The notes beneath the pieces were generated by a model. The model had not been told where the DNA came from and did not search any database. It was given only the letters and a program-made list of their open reading frames with translations. DNA of 64,000 bases from Arthrobacter koreensis (lineage in GTDB: Bacteria > Actinomycetota > Actinomycetes > Actinomycetales > Micrococcaceae): the NCBI RefSeq assembly GCF_009193255.1, contig NZ_WACG01000001.1, positions 372,001 through 436,000 of the forward strand, written 5' to 3'. How positions within the stretch are numbered: position 1 is the first letter of the stretch; each line of letters opens with the position of its first letter. The position numbers were made by a program, and so were the translations under genes. Of this stretch, positions 9,235-18,087 are shown in pieces.

Positions 9235-9252
9235 TTGACCATTTCTGGTCAA
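9235..9252. promoter_or_regulatory. Perfect palindrome before the two-gene unit (candidate operator)
   Basis: TTGACCA-TTTC-TGGTCAA has two perfect 7-base arms with a 4-base spacer, located 12-29 bases upstream of the ATG at 9223. The size and dyad fit a dimeric repressor site; the arms are too short and no U-tract follows for a terminator. The regulator is unknown; the XRE protein of the neighbouring operon is one candidate. Confidence 0.45.
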
Positions 9253-9354
9253 ACTCAAAGTACGTAGTCGCCCCATGACGACTGTCTTGTGTGACGGCCG
9301 CACGCCCCGGACAGACTAGCGTATATGAGGCGTGGGCGTTGCAGCTGCGATCAG

Positions 9355-10464
9355 CTACTTTTTACCCTGGCTTGCAGAGGTTATTCCGTGACGGAACTCC
9401 ACCACGTCGCCGTCGGCCATCACATAGTCCTTGCCTTCAATCCGGACCTTGCCGTGGGCCTTGGCCTCGGCCATAGAGCCGGCCTCAACCAGATCGTCGA
9501 AGGAGACAACTTCGGCCTTGATAAAGCCGCGCTGGAAGTCGGTATGGATGACGCCGGCAGCCTGGGGGGCGGTGTCGCCGCGGTGGATGGTCCAGGCACG
9601 GGTTTCCTTGGGACCGGCGGTGAGGTAGGTCTGCAGGCCGAGGGTGTGGAAACCAACGCGGGCCAGCTTGTCCAGGCCGGACTCTTCCTGTCCGCTCATC
9701 TCCAGCATTTCGCGGGCTTCTTCTTCGTCAAGCTCCACCAGGTCGGCTTCAAGCTTCGCGTCGAGGAAGATGGCGTCGGCGGGGGCAACGAGTTCGCGCA
9801 GCTCAGCCTGGCGGTCCGGGTTGGACAGCACGGCGTCGTCAACGTTGAAGACGTAGATGAACGGCTTGGCGGTCAGCAGGCTCAGTTCGCGCAACTGGTC
9901 CATGTCCAGCTTGTCCTTCTCAATGGAAGAGAAAATCGTGTCTCCGCGCTCAAGCACAGCCTGTGCGGCCTGCATGGCAGCCAGCTGCGCGGCGTCGCGC
10001 TTCTTGATCTTGACTTCCTTCTCCACGCGCGGGATGGCCTTCTCCAGGGTCTGGAGGTCCGCGAGGATCAGTTCGGTGTTGATGGTCTCCATGTCCGAGC
10101 GGGGATCAACCTTGCCGTCCACATGGACAACATCGGGATCGTCGAAGACGCGGATAACCTGGGCGATGGCCTCGGCTTCGCGGATGTTGGCGAGGAACTG
10201 GTTGCCCAGGCCTTCACCTTCGGAGGCACCCTTCACGATGCCGGCAATGTCCACAAAGGACACGGTTGCGGGCAGGATGCGGGCTGAACCGAAGATCTCG
10301 GCAAGCTTGGCGAGCCGCGGGTCCGGCAGGGATACGACGCCGACATTCGGCTCGATCGTAGCGAACGGGTAGTTCGCCGCCAGAACGTTGTTGCGGGTCA
10401 GCGCATTGAACAGGGTTGATTTGCCGACGTTGGGCAGGCCGACGATGCCAATAGTAAGAGCCAC
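9355..10464 (-). CDS. ychF: Redox/ribosome-associated ATPase YchF (OLA1 family)
   Basis: YchF is an Obg-related P-loop ATPase that binds ribosomes and modulates stress responses. The chosen GTG start (10464) gives 369 aa beginning just before 'LTIGIVGLPNVGKSTLFNAL', the G1 loop, matching the family length; an upstream extension to 10530 is open but has no family match. G3 'DIAG' follows, and instead of NKxD the family carries 'VFNVDD'. The C-terminal TGS domain ends in 'VEFRHGITSASQGKK'. It is a core chromosomal gene and marks the right border of the accessory block. Confidence 0.95.
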   Translation of the reverse strand: MALTIGIVGLPNVGKSTLFNALTRNNVLAANYPFATIEPNVGVVSLPDPRLAKLAEIFGSARILPATVSFVDIAGIVKGASEGEGLGNQFLANIREAEAIAQVIRVFDDPDVVHVDGKVDPRSDMETINTELILADLQTLEKAIPRVEKEVKIKKRDAAQLAAMQAAQAVLERGDTIFSSIEKDKLDMDQLRELSLLTAKPFIYVFNVDDAVLSNPDRQAELRELVAPADAIFLDAKLEADLVELDEEEAREMLEMSGQEESGLDKLARVGFHTLGLQTYLTAGPKETRAWTIHRGDTAPQAAGVIHTDFQRGFIKAEVVSFDDLVEAGSMAEAKAHGKVRIEGKDYVMADGDVVEFRHGITSASQGKK

Positions 10465-10538
10465 GGTAGAAATCTTACCGGGGCAGCCCGGCTGAGCCGA
10501 ACCGGGGCGATTTCCGCGGCTCCCCCGCATCGAAATGG

Positions 10539-10578
10539 CAGAAACTGCACGTTTCAGCTTCGATACGTGCAGTTTCTG
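10539..10578 (-). terminator. Long perfect inverted repeat between ispH and ychF
   Basis: Fourteen-base arms CAGAAACTGCACGT (10539-10552) and its exact reverse complement (10565-10578) flank a 12-base loop. It lies between the ispH stop and ychF start, both on the minus strand, so it probably ends ispH transcription. No U-tract follows, which is common for actinobacterial hairpin terminators. Confidence 0.6.
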
Positions 10579-10608
10579 TCATATGGATGGCGAGGGGAAC
10601 GGGCGGAG

Positions 10609-11682
10609 CTAGGAGCGGCGGCCGCCGAGGCCCCGGGAAGAGTCCCCCATGGCCTTGAGCGTGGCGCGGATTTCCTTGGGCAGGGAGAAGATGATGTCCT
10701 CTTCCGCCGTCACCACTTCCTCCACGTCCCCGTAGCCGTATTCGGCCAGCAGGTTCAGCACGTCCTGGACCAGGTTCTCCGGAACGGAAGCACCGGATGT
10801 GACGCCCACGGTCGAGACGCCTTCGAACCATGACTCGTCCACCTGGTTGGCGAAGTCAACGCGGTAGGAGGCCTTGGCACCGTATTCCAGCGCCACCTCA
10901 ACCAGCCGCACGGAGTTCGAGGAGTTGGCGGAACCAACCACAATCACCAGGTCCGCATCCGGCGCAATCTTCTTGATCGCGGCCTGGCGGTTGGAGGTGG
11001 CGTAGCAAATGTCGTCGCTGGGCGGATCCTGCAGGTTCGGGAACTTCTCCCGCAGCAGCTTCACCGTGGTCATGGTTTCGTCCACGGACAGGGTGGTCTG
11101 CGAAAGCCAGATGAGCTTATCCGGGTCCCGGACCTCGATCTTGTCCACATCCTCGGGTCCGTTGACGATCTGCATATGGTCCGGCGCCTCACCGTAGGTG
11201 CCTTCGACTTCCTCGTGTCCCTCGTGTCCGATGAGCAGGATGTCGAAGTCGTCCCGGGCAAAGCGCACGGCTTCCCGGTGGACCTTGGTCACCAGCGGGC
11301 AGGTGGCGTCGATGGTGCGCAGGCCGCGGTCCTCCGCGGACTGCACGACGGCGGGAGAGACACCGTGGGCGGAGAAGATCAGCAGGGAGCCTTCCGGCAC
11401 CTCGTCCGTCTCATCGACGAAGATGGCGCCGCGTTCTTCCAGCGTGCTGACGACGTGCAGGTTGTGCACGATCTGCTTGCGCACATAGACGGGCGGGCCG
11501 TAGTGTTCCAGTGCCTTTTCGACGGCGATCACGGCACGGTCGACACCGGCGCAGTAGCCTCGCGGCGCCGCGAGCAGGACCCGGCGCGCTCCGGACACCG
11601 GCGCAGCGGCAGCAACCTCTTCGGGGCTGCGGCGACGGCGTGGCACGGTGGGCATCGGCACGGAAACGGCTGTGCTGGTCAT
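10609..11682 (-). CDS. ispH: 4-hydroxy-3-methylbut-2-enyl diphosphate reductase
   Basis: IspH (LytB) makes IPP and DMAPP from HMBPP in the last step of the MEP isoprenoid pathway, using a [4Fe-4S] cluster. The three cluster cysteines are visible: C44 in '[12 protein letters not shown]', one in '[11 protein letters not shown]' and one in '[10 protein letters not shown]'. The catalytic glutamate lies in '[11 protein letters not shown]'. The 357-aa length includes an N-terminal extension of about 30 residues ('RRRRSPEE') usual in actinobacterial IspH. It reads away from xseA and is followed by a strong inverted repeat. Confidence 0.96.
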   Translation of the reverse strand: MTSTAVSVPMPTVPRRRRSPEEVAAAAPVSGARRVLLAAPRGYCAGVDRAVIAVEKALEHYGPPVYVRKQIVHNLHVVSTLEERGAIFVDETDEVPEGSLLIFSAHGVSPAVVQSAEDRGLRTIDATCPLVTKVHREAVRFARDDFDILLIGHEGHEEVEGTYGEAPDHMQIVNGPEDVDKIEVRDPDKLIWLSQTTLSVDETMTTVKLLREKFPNLQDPPSDDICYATSNRQAAIKKIAPDADLVIVVGSANSSNSVRLVEVALEYGAKASYRVDFANQVDESWFEGVSTVGVTSGASVPENLVQDVLNLLAEYGYGDVEEVVTAEEDIIFSLPKEIRATLKAMGDSSRGLGGRRS

Positions 11683-11740
11683 GACTCCATGCTAGCCGGT
11701 AGGGGGACGGACCCCCGAGCCGGAACTGGCACGTCCGCTG

Positions 11741-12565
11741 TCAGCGCACATCCCGGCGGGATCCGGCTGTCAGGCGAAGCACCAGTCCCAGGACAAAGGC
11801 CACTCCCCCGCCGATCAGCAGCACCAGCAGCCAGGACTGGAAGCTCGCCTGCGCAAGAGGAACCAAACCGTCCACGAACGTCGAAGCTACCGGGTTCGCA
11901 GGCGTCTGTCCCTCCACAACCCGTCCGGCCGCTCCCGAGGCCAGCCACAGGACTCCGGCGAGCACAGCGAGGCCCGCACCGGTCAGCGCGAGCGTCGTGG
12001 AGCGGCGTCGTGCAACAAGCAGGCCGAGCAGGGCGGCGAGCACGGCAGCGGCGGCCAGCAGCGGCCAGGAATCGGCAAAGCGCACCATGGTTTCAAGTTC
12101 TGCACTGCGGTCCTGGCCGGAAACCGTCAGCAGCCGCTCCCCTGCGTCAGCCGGTTCGGTACCGATTTCACCGGCGATCTGAGCGTTGACGAGGGTCAGG
12201 AGCGGGCCGAGGTCCAGGGTGGGCGTCCCGGCATCGAATGTAGCGGTGTGGGAACGCTCCAGCGTCTGGGTCCAGGCCTCGGGGTAGCCCGGCGCATCCT
12301 GGAACCCGGAAACCACCCGCTCAATGATTGGTTCGACCAGGGAAACCAGCCCGTCCGGCAGGCCGTCGGTCACCGCGGCACTCGCCTGGGACGCTACCGC
12401 TGTGGACAGCTGGGCCTGGAACGGTTCGTCTTCACCCAGCGGCTGGGCAAGCTGGGCGAATCCCTGCGCGGATACGACGTTCTGCGCCAGCCAGACGCTG
12501 CCCACTGCGGCCCCGGAGAGCACGAGTGCTAGAAGGACCAGGATTGCCGAACCGAAAGTGCGCAT
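11741..12565 (-). CDS. Hypothetical membrane protein with large external loop
   Basis: Not assigned to a named family. With the ATG at 12565 (chosen because 'MRTFGSAILVLLALVLSGAA' is a typical start of an anchored protein and it avoids overlap with xseA) it has 274 aa: one N-terminal membrane helix (about 5-28), an external domain of about 130 residues, then three membrane helices (about 166-188, 192-214, 240-264) and an Arg-rich end. Such proteins are found between ispH and xseA in related actinobacteria. It is transcribed divergently from xseA; the 184-base gap holds both promoters. Confidence 0.75.
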   Translation of the reverse strand: MRTFGSAILVLLALVLSGAAVGSVWLAQNVVSAQGFAQLAQPLGEDEPFQAQLSTAVASQASAAVTDGLPDGLVSLVEPIIERVVSGFQDAPGYPEAWTQTLERSHTATFDAGTPTLDLGPLLTLVNAQIAGEIGTEPADAGERLLTVSGQDRSAELETMVRFADSWPLLAAAAVLAALLGLLVARRRSTTLALTGAGLAVLAGVLWLASGAAGRVVEGQTPANPVASTFVDGLVPLAQASFQSWLLVLLIGGGVAFVLGLVLRLTAGSRRDVR

Positions 12566-12749
12566 AGTTTCCCAAATCTTTTCCGCGGAGCCGGGCAGCC
12601 CGGCAGGGACACAAGGGCCTGACCCGAAGACCGTTGTCCACGGTCCGGGAGCAGCGGACACGATGTGTCCCAGGCACCTGATAGACAATAACCTTAGGAC
12701 CGGCGCCGCAAAGGACCGGCCTGGCGCTGGACCAACAGGAGTTCGAAAC

Positions 12750-14021
12750 ATGCAGAATGCCGCAGGAGCACAGGATCCGGACCAGACGGATACCGGAAAC
12801 GCCCTCGCGCCCACGGCAGCCCTGACCTCCCCGGAGAATCCGTGGCCCCTGGCGCTGCTGTCCAAGAACCTGAAGGCCTACATTGACCGCGCACCGGCGG
12901 CGTGGGTTGAGGGCCAGGTCATTGAATTGAACCGCCGTTCGAACGCCTCCTTCATTACCCTGCGCGACGTCGATGCCGAGGTGTCCCTGTCCCTGACGGT
13001 GTGGAGCACGGTCATGAACCGCCTGGAGCTTCCACTGGAGCGCGGCGCCCGGGTGGTGGCACTGATCAAGCCGGACTTCTACGTGAAGACCGGCCGGCTG
13101 TCCATGCAGACCAGGGACATCCGGCCCGTGGGCCTGGGAGACCTGCTGGCCCGGATCGAACGCCTTCGCCAGGCACTCGCCGCCGAGGGCCTGTTCGCGG
13201 CAGCCCGCAAGCAGCGGCTGCCGCTGCTCCCCGGCCGGATTGGGCTCATCACGGGCCGTAACTCGGATGCCATGAAGGACGTCATGCGCAACGCTGCACT
13301 GCGCTGGCCCGCCGTTGAATTCGAGGTCCGGGAGGTTGCGGTCCAGGGCGTGAACGCCGTTGCCGAAGTGACCCGGGCCCTCGCTTCCCTCGATGCCATG
13401 CCGGAAGTGGACGTGATTGTCATTGCGCGCGGCGGCGGGTCCCTGGAGGACCTGCTGCCCTTCAGCCATGAAGATCTGATCCGGGCGGTTGCCGCTGCGC
13501 AGACTCCAGTGGTCAGCGCCATCGGCCACGAGGCTGACCGTCCGCTGCTGGACGAGGTAGCGGACCTCCGCGCGTCAACTCCCACGGACGCGGCGAAGCG
13601 CGTTGTGCCCGACGTCGGCGAGGAGCTTTCGCGGATCGGTACGGCACGCTCGCAGCTGCGCCGGATCATGGAGCTCATGCTCAGCCGGGAAACAGACCGG
13701 CTGGCCCACATCCGGACCCGCCCGGTCCTCTCCGCTCCGGAAACCATGCTCGCTTCCCGGGCCGAGGACGTGGCACGGCTCCGGGACCGCGCGTTCTCGG
13801 CGATGCGGTCCGAGGTCCGGCGCGATGCAGACAAGATCAGCTACCTCCGCGCGCAGGTCCGCTCACTCTCACCGCAGAAGACCCTGGACCGGGGCTATGC
13901 CGTGGTGCAGCTCGCAGACGGCTCCGTTGTCCGGGACGCCGCGGAAGTTGAGACCGACGCCCAGCTGCGCATCCGCGTGGCCGCCGGGGAGCTCGGCGCC
14001 GTTGCCACCGGACACCGCTAA
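12750..14021 (+). CDS. xseA: Exodeoxyribonuclease VII large subunit
   Basis: XseA is the catalytic subunit of exonuclease VII, which trims single-stranded DNA from both ends. The ATG at 12750 is preceded by AGGAG at 12737-12741, giving 423 aa; the frame is open further upstream, but that extension covers the divergent gene and has no family match. An N-terminal OB domain ('[20 protein letters not shown]') is followed by the catalytic domain, with '[15 protein letters not shown]', '[17 protein letters not shown]' and '[13 protein letters not shown]', and a long helical region. 'DRGYAVV' near the end is conserved. xseB follows after 26 bases. Confidence 0.96.
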   Translation: MQNAAGAQDPDQTDTGNALAPTAALTSPENPWPLALLSKNLKAYIDRAPAAWVEGQVIELNRRSNASFITLRDVDAEVSLSLTVWSTVMNRLELPLERGARVVALIKPDFYVKTGRLSMQTRDIRPVGLGDLLARIERLRQALAAEGLFAAARKQRLPLLPGRIGLITGRNSDAMKDVMRNAALRWPAVEFEVREVAVQGVNAVAEVTRALASLDAMPEVDVIVIARGGGSLEDLLPFSHEDLIRAVAAAQTPVVSAIGHEADRPLLDEVADLRASTPTDAAKRVVPDVGEELSRIGTARSQLRRIMELMLSRETDRLAHIRTRPVLSAPETMLASRAEDVARLRDRAFSAMRSEVRRDADKISYLRAQVRSLSPQKTLDRGYAVVQLADGSVVRDAAEVETDAQLRIRVAAGELGAVATGHR

Positions 14022-14047
14022 CCGACTTTCCATTGGAGGAGAACACC

Positions 14048-14272
14048 ATGAATGAAACAGCAGCACTCCCGGCCGACATCGAGGCCATGAGCTACGAGCA
14101 GGCACGCGACGAGCTCGTGGCCGTGGTAACCCGGCTGGAGGCCGGCGGAGCGAGCCTCGAGGAGTCACTCGCTCTCTGGGAGCGGGGTGAGGCGCTGGCC
14201 ACCCGCTGCGAGTCCTGGCTCGAGGGCGCCCGGGAGCGCCTCGAGGCTGCCCGCGCAGCCCGCGAAGCCTGA
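14048..14272 (+). CDS. xseB: Exodeoxyribonuclease VII small subunit
   Basis: XseB binds the helical region of XseA and is needed for active exonuclease VII. The ATG at 14048, 7 bases after GGAGGA (14035-14040), gives 74 aa; the TTG at 14033 overlaps this ribosome-binding site and is unlikely to be used. The core '[20 protein letters not shown]' and '[20 protein letters not shown]' are the family signature of two antiparallel helices. The gene ends just before a bidirectional hairpin. Confidence 0.95.
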   Translation: MNETAALPADIEAMSYEQARDELVAVVTRLEAGGASLEESLALWERGEALATRCESWLEGARERLEAARAAREA

Positions 14273-14274
14273 CG

Positions 14275-14300
14275 TCCTGCTGCCGCGGGCGGCAGCAGGA
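14275..14300. terminator. Bidirectional hairpin between xseB and aminotransferase
   Basis: Perfect 12-base arms TCCTGCTGCCGC and its complement with a 2-base gap lie between two convergent genes (stops at 14272 and 14308). The position suits a shared terminator in both directions; no long U-tract is present. Confidence 0.7.
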
Positions 14301-14307
14301 CCGAAGG

Positions 14308-15540
14308 TTACGGCTTGGAGGTACCGGGCTTGTAGGTGCTGAGGAACTCCGCCAGGCGGGAGATGGCATCCTCGATGTCCTCGAGTGCCGGAAGCGTCAC
14401 CATCCGGAAATGGTCAGGCCGGATCCAGTTGAACGCCGTGCCGTGCGAGACCAGGATCTTCTGCTGCTTGAGCAGGTCCAGCGCGAACATCTCGTCCGAT
14501 TCGATTGGGTAGGCCTCGGGATCCAGCTTCGGGAAGAGGTACAGCGCACCCTCGGCGTTTTCGACGCTGACGCCCGGAATGTCATTGAGCATCTTGTAGG
14601 CAAGATCGCGCTGCGCCTTAAGCCGGCCGCCGGGCAGGATCAGGTCGTTGATGCTCTGGTAGCCGCCAAGCGCGGTCTGGATGGCGTGCTGGGCCGGAAC
14701 GTTGGCGCACAGGCGCATGTTGGCCAGCAGGTTGATGCCCTCGATGTAGTCCGCGGCCGCACGCTTCGGGCCGGAAATGGTCATCCAGCCGCTGCGGAAC
14801 CCGGCAATCCGGTAGGCCTTGGACAGGCCGCTGAAAGTCAGGCAAAGGACGTCGTCCCCGGTGAGGGAGGCCGCGTTGATGTGCACCGCGCCGTCGTACA
14901 GGATCTTTTCGTAGATCTCATCGGCAAAGATGATCAGGCCGTGCTTCCGGGCCAGGTCCACGATCTGGCGCAGCACGTGTTCGGGGTACACCGCACCGGT
15001 GGGGTTGTTCGGGTTGATGAGCACAATGCCCTTGGTGCGCGGCGTGATCCGCTCTTCCATGTCGGCGATGTCCGGCCACCAGTGGTTCTCCTCGTCGCAG
15101 AGGTAGTGCACGGCGGTGCCGCCGGCCAGGGACACCGAGGCGGTCCACAGCGGGTAGTCCGGGGTTGGCACCAGGATTTCGTCGCCGGTGTCCAGCAGCG
15201 CCTGCAGGGACATCGTGATCAGTTCGCTGACGCCGTTGCCCAGGTACACGTCATCGACATCGATGTTCTGGATGCCGCGGCCCTGGTAGTACTGGACAAC
15301 GGCTGTGCGTGCGGAGAAGATGCCGCGGGAATCGCTGTACCCCTGGGCTGTGGGCAGGTGGCGGATCATGTCCACCAGGATCGCTTCCGGCGCCTCGAAC
15401 CCGAACGGGGCGGGGTTGCCGATGTTGAGCTTCAGGATTCGCTGTCCCGCCGCCTCCATGCGCTGCGCGTGCTCAAGGAGCGGCCCGCGGATGTCATAGA
15501 GGACGTTATGGAGCTTTTGGGACTGGGTGAATTCGGCCAT
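14308..15540 (-). CDS. PLP-dependent aminotransferase, AlaA-type (pyruvate/alanine)
   Basis: Fold-type I class I/II aminotransferase of 410 aa, closest in motifs to AlaA/YfbQ, which makes alanine from pyruvate and glutamate. Visible are 'GYSDSRGIFSARTAVVQYYQ', the cofactor-site 'NGVSELITMSLQALL', 'PDYPLWTASVSL', 'LINPNNPTGAVY' with the PLP-binding Asn, 'FADEIYEKILYD' with the PLP-binding Asp and Tyr, and the Schiff-base lysine in 'SGLSKAYRIAGFRSGW'. It is a single gene between two hairpins. Substrate is inferred from family likeness. Confidence 0.9.
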   Translation of the reverse strand: MAEFTQSQKLHNVLYDIRGPLLEHAQRMEAAGQRILKLNIGNPAPFGFEAPEAILVDMIRHLPTAQGYSDSRGIFSARTAVVQYYQGRGIQNIDVDDVYLGNGVSELITMSLQALLDTGDEILVPTPDYPLWTASVSLAGGTAVHYLCDEENHWWPDIADMEERITPRTKGIVLINPNNPTGAVYPEHVLRQIVDLARKHGLIIFADEIYEKILYDGAVHINAASLTGDDVLCLTFSGLSKAYRIAGFRSGWMTISGPKRAAADYIEGINLLANMRLCANVPAQHAIQTALGGYQSINDLILPGGRLKAQRDLAYKMLNDIPGVSVENAEGALYLFPKLDPEAYPIESDEMFALDLLKQQKILVSHGTAFNWIRPDHFRMVTLPALEDIEDAISRLAEFLSTYKPGTSKP

Positions 15541-15587
15541 CTACACAGAATGCCATAACCGCCTCCGTCCCTCCCCAACCACTACGC

Positions 15588-15643
15588 CGAGAGGCCAGTC
15601 ACGGCTCCTTTCGCGGACGATTGGAGCCGTAACTGGCCTCTCG
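15588..15643 (-). terminator. 21-base-pair inverted repeat ending the ABC transporter operon
   Basis: Arms 15588-15608 and 15623-15643 match at 20 of 21 positions around a 14-base loop. The one difference is a C-A mismatch in the plus-strand RNA but a G-U pair in the minus-strand RNA, so the stem is complete only when read from the leftward operon ending at 15679. No U-tract follows. Confidence 0.65.
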
Positions 15644-15678
15644 ATGGAAGTGAGGGACCTATCCGGGACGGAAGAACC

Positions 15679-16647
15679 CTAGGCGAGGCCCTTTTCTTCC
15701 AGCCAGGCCTTGGCTGCGTCCTTGGGATCCTGCTTCTGGTCCCCGGAGACTGCCTGGTTCAGGGAGATCAGGTCTTCGGTGGTCAGCACAGCGGAGATGC
15801 TGTTGAGCACGTCCTGGGCTTCGGAGCTGACGGCATCCAGGTTGACCAGCGGGACAACCTGCTGGGCGATGAAGTTGTTCTTCGGGTCCTCGAGCACTAC
15901 CAGGGAGTTCTCCTCGATGGAGGGCGTGGTGGTGTAGATGTCAGCTGCCTGGACCTTATCGGTCAACAGTGCCTGCAGGGTGGCCTCGCCGCCGCCGTCG
16001 TTGATGGCTTCGAAGCCGGCCGGCTCGCAGCCGTACTTTTCCTTCAGGCCGGGCAGGCCGTAGGCGCGTTCCTGGAAGGTGGTGGGTGCGCCGATGGTGA
16101 TTTCTCCGCAGACCTTGGCCAGATCCTCCAGGGAGGTCAGGCTGTACTTCTCGGCGGTCGCCTGCGTGACTACCAGGGCATCCTTGCTTTCAGCCTTGGC
16201 GGGGTCCAGCACCGCAATGTTCATGTCCGGCGACTCTTCCTTCAGAGCATCCGGAAGCGCGTCCATGATCTCTTCGGCGGACTGTGCAGTGGCTTCGGTG
16301 TCCGCGAAGAGCAGCAGGTTTCCGGTGTAGTCCGGAATGACCTGGACGGATCCGTCTTCCAGCGCACGGTAGTAGATCTCGCGTGAACCGATGCCGGGCT
16401 GCGTGCTGGCCTGGATGCCCTCGGCGTTCAGGGCGCCGGCGTAGATCTCGGCGATGATCTGGGATTCGGGGAAGTCGGCCGAACCCACAATCAGGGTCGC
16501 CGAGTCTTCGATGCCGGTGGGCGCGGAGGATGACTCAACGCTCTGCGGATCCGAATTGGCACCGCATGCGGCGAGCATCAGGACCGTGGTGAGGCCTGCG
16601 GCACCGGTGAGGGTTTTCCGGGTGCCCGGACGGGTAAGAGTTCTCAT
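15679..16647 (-). CDS. Substrate-binding lipoprotein of quaternary-ammonium ABC transporter (OpuC/ProX type)
   Basis: A 322-aa solute-binding protein that would capture glycine betaine, choline or related osmoprotectants outside the membrane. The lipoprotein signal ends in 'MLAACGANSD' with the lipidated Cys. The OpuAC/OsmF core is clear: 'IVGSADFPESQIIAEIYAGA', 'GSREIYYRALEDGSVQVIPD', 'YTGNLL' and 'YTTTPSIEENSLVVLEDPKN'. It is last in a four-gene operon; its ATG overlaps the upstream permease stop by 4 bases. A strong inverted repeat follows. The exact ligand is not shown by the sequence. Confidence 0.92.
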   Translation of the reverse strand: MRTLTRPGTRKTLTGAAGLTTVLMLAACGANSDPQSVESSSAPTGIEDSATLIVGSADFPESQIIAEIYAGALNAEGIQASTQPGIGSREIYYRALEDGSVQVIPDYTGNLLLFADTEATAQSAEEIMDALPDALKEESPDMNIAVLDPAKAESKDALVVTQATAEKYSLTSLEDLAKVCGEITIGAPTTFQERAYGLPGLKEKYGCEPAGFEAINDGGGEATLQALLTDKVQAADIYTTTPSIEENSLVVLEDPKNNFIAQQVVPLVNLDAVSSEAQDVLNSISAVLTTEDLISLNQAVSGDQKQDPKDAAKAWLEEKGLA

Positions 16648-17393
16648 GCTGTTGTTCCTTCTGCGAGGCCGGCAGGGGATGGCTGACGGCGGCGGTGGTT
16701 GGCCGGTTTCCGGGTTCTGCTGCGCAGCCCCGGCGAAAGAGCGAGGCGCTGGACGGCCGCCAGCACCAAATCAACGGCGAGGGCCAGCAGCGCGATCAGC
16801 AGCGCGCCTCCGAAGAGGCGCCCGTTGTCCCGCAGCTGGGTTCCCTCGATCAGGTACACGCCCAGCCCGCCCAGGGAGATGAACGCGACCACCGAGACAG
16901 TGGCCAGCACCTGCAGCACGGCGGCGCGGAATCCGCCGAAGAGGACCTTGAATCCGTTGGGCAGTTCAACCCGGAAAAGGATCTGGAGCTCGGTCATGCC
17001 CATGGCCCTCGCTGCGTCCACGACGGTGCGGTCCACGGAAGAGATCCCGGCATAGACTCCTGCCAGCAGGGGCGGAATGGCCAGCAGCACCAGCGCCCAG
17101 ATGGGCGGCATCAGCCCGATCCCGGCCAGCAGCACAAAGAGGAAAACCAGCCCCAGCGTTGGCAGGGCGCGCAGGATCCCCGCTCCGGAAACGACGACGA
17201 CGCGCCCGCGGCCCGTGTGCCCGATGTACAGTCCCAGCGGCACGGCAATCAGGGCGGCGATTCCGACGGCGAGCGCGGTATAGCCAAGGTGCTCCAGGAT
17301 CCGCTGCGGAATGCTGCCGGTGCCGGTCCAGGAACTCTCGGCGGTCAGCCACTCGAACATCTGGACCAGGACGTTGTCAGATGAGTAATCCAT
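16644..17393 (-). CDS. Quaternary-ammonium ABC transporter permease (second)
   Basis: A 249-aa BPD_transp_1 permease with about five to six membrane helices. The EAA loop that meets the ATPase reads 'DAARAMGMTELQILFRVELP'. Further OpuCB/OpuCD-like stretches are 'RALPTLGLVFLFVLLAGIGL' and 'PPLLAGVYAGISSVDRTVVD'. It follows the first permease with a 1-base TGATG overlap and precedes the binding protein with a 4-base overlap, so the two permeases likely form a heterodimer. An Arg-rich C-terminal tail is unusual but harmless. Confidence 0.92.
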   Translation of the reverse strand: MDYSSDNVLVQMFEWLTAESSWTGTGSIPQRILEHLGYTALAVGIAALIAVPLGLYIGHTGRGRVVVVSGAGILRALPTLGLVFLFVLLAGIGLMPPIWALVLLAIPPLLAGVYAGISSVDRTVVDAARAMGMTELQILFRVELPNGFKVLFGGFRAAVLQVLATVSVVAFISLGGLGVYLIEGTQLRDNGRLFGGALLIALLALAVDLVLAAVQRLALSPGLRSRTRKPANHRRRQPSPAGLAEGTTA

Positions 17394-18085
17394 CAGCCGG
17401 CCGCCGTCCGTGCCTCAACCGTGTTGAGCGGCAGCTTCGGTCCGCCGCGCTTCACGGCCCGGCTCCAGGGGGTCAGGAGACGCTGGGCCAGCACCAGGAC
17501 CAGGTCCAGCACGAGGGCCAGGAGCAGGATCAGTGCTATGCCGATCACGATTTCGGTGGGGAAGTTCCGGTACAGGCCGTCCATGAACAGCCGGCCGAGG
17601 CTGTCGATGCCCAGCAGCGCTCCCACGCTCACCAGGGACATGTTGGACACCGAGATCACCCGCAGGCCGGCGAAGAGGACGGGCAGGGACAGCGGCAGGT
17701 CCACGGCGAAAAATCGCCGCAGCGGACGGTAGCCCATGGCCGTGGCGGCCTGCCGGACGTCGTCGTCCACCGAGTTCAGCGCATCCACGGTGGAGCGCAC
17801 CAGCAGGGCGACGGCGTAGATCGTGAGTGCCACCACCACGTTGGTGATGTCCAGGACCCGGGTTCCGAGGATCACCGGCAGCAGGACGAAGAGGGCCAGG
17901 GACGGAATCGTGTAGAGGATCGCCGAGGACCCCAGGATCGCTCCCCCGGCAAACCGGTGCAGCCGGGCGAACTGTGCCAGCGGCACGGCGATCAGTAGGC
18001 CCAGCAGCAGCGGCACCACGGCCTGGAACAGGTGCAGTGCGGTCAGCCGGGAGATCATCTCCGTGTTGGACCAGAACCAGTCCAT
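17393..18085 (-). CDS. Quaternary-ammonium ABC transporter permease (first)
   Basis: A 230-aa permease of the same family as the following gene. It begins 'MDWFWSNTEMISRLTALHLF', has 'GSSAILYTIPSLALFVLLPV' in a central helix and the EAA loop 'VRQAATAMGYRPLRRFFAVD'. It lies 2 bases after the ATPase gene and overlaps the next permease by one base. With the paralogous permease it forms the membrane channel of the transporter. Confidence 0.92.
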   Translation of the reverse strand: MDWFWSNTEMISRLTALHLFQAVVPLLLGLLIAVPLAQFARLHRFAGGAILGSSAILYTIPSLALFVLLPVILGTRVLDITNVVVALTIYAVALLVRSTVDALNSVDDDVRQAATAMGYRPLRRFFAVDLPLSLPVLFAGLRVISVSNMSLVSVGALLGIDSLGRLFMDGLYRNFPTEIVIGIALILLLALVLDLVLVLAQRLLTPWSRAVKRGGPKLPLNTVEARTAAG

Positions 18086-18087
18086 GC

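Noticed and set aside
12432-13529. 365-codon open frame on the minus strand
   Set aside because: Antisense to xseA and running into the divergent membrane gene; no protein features.
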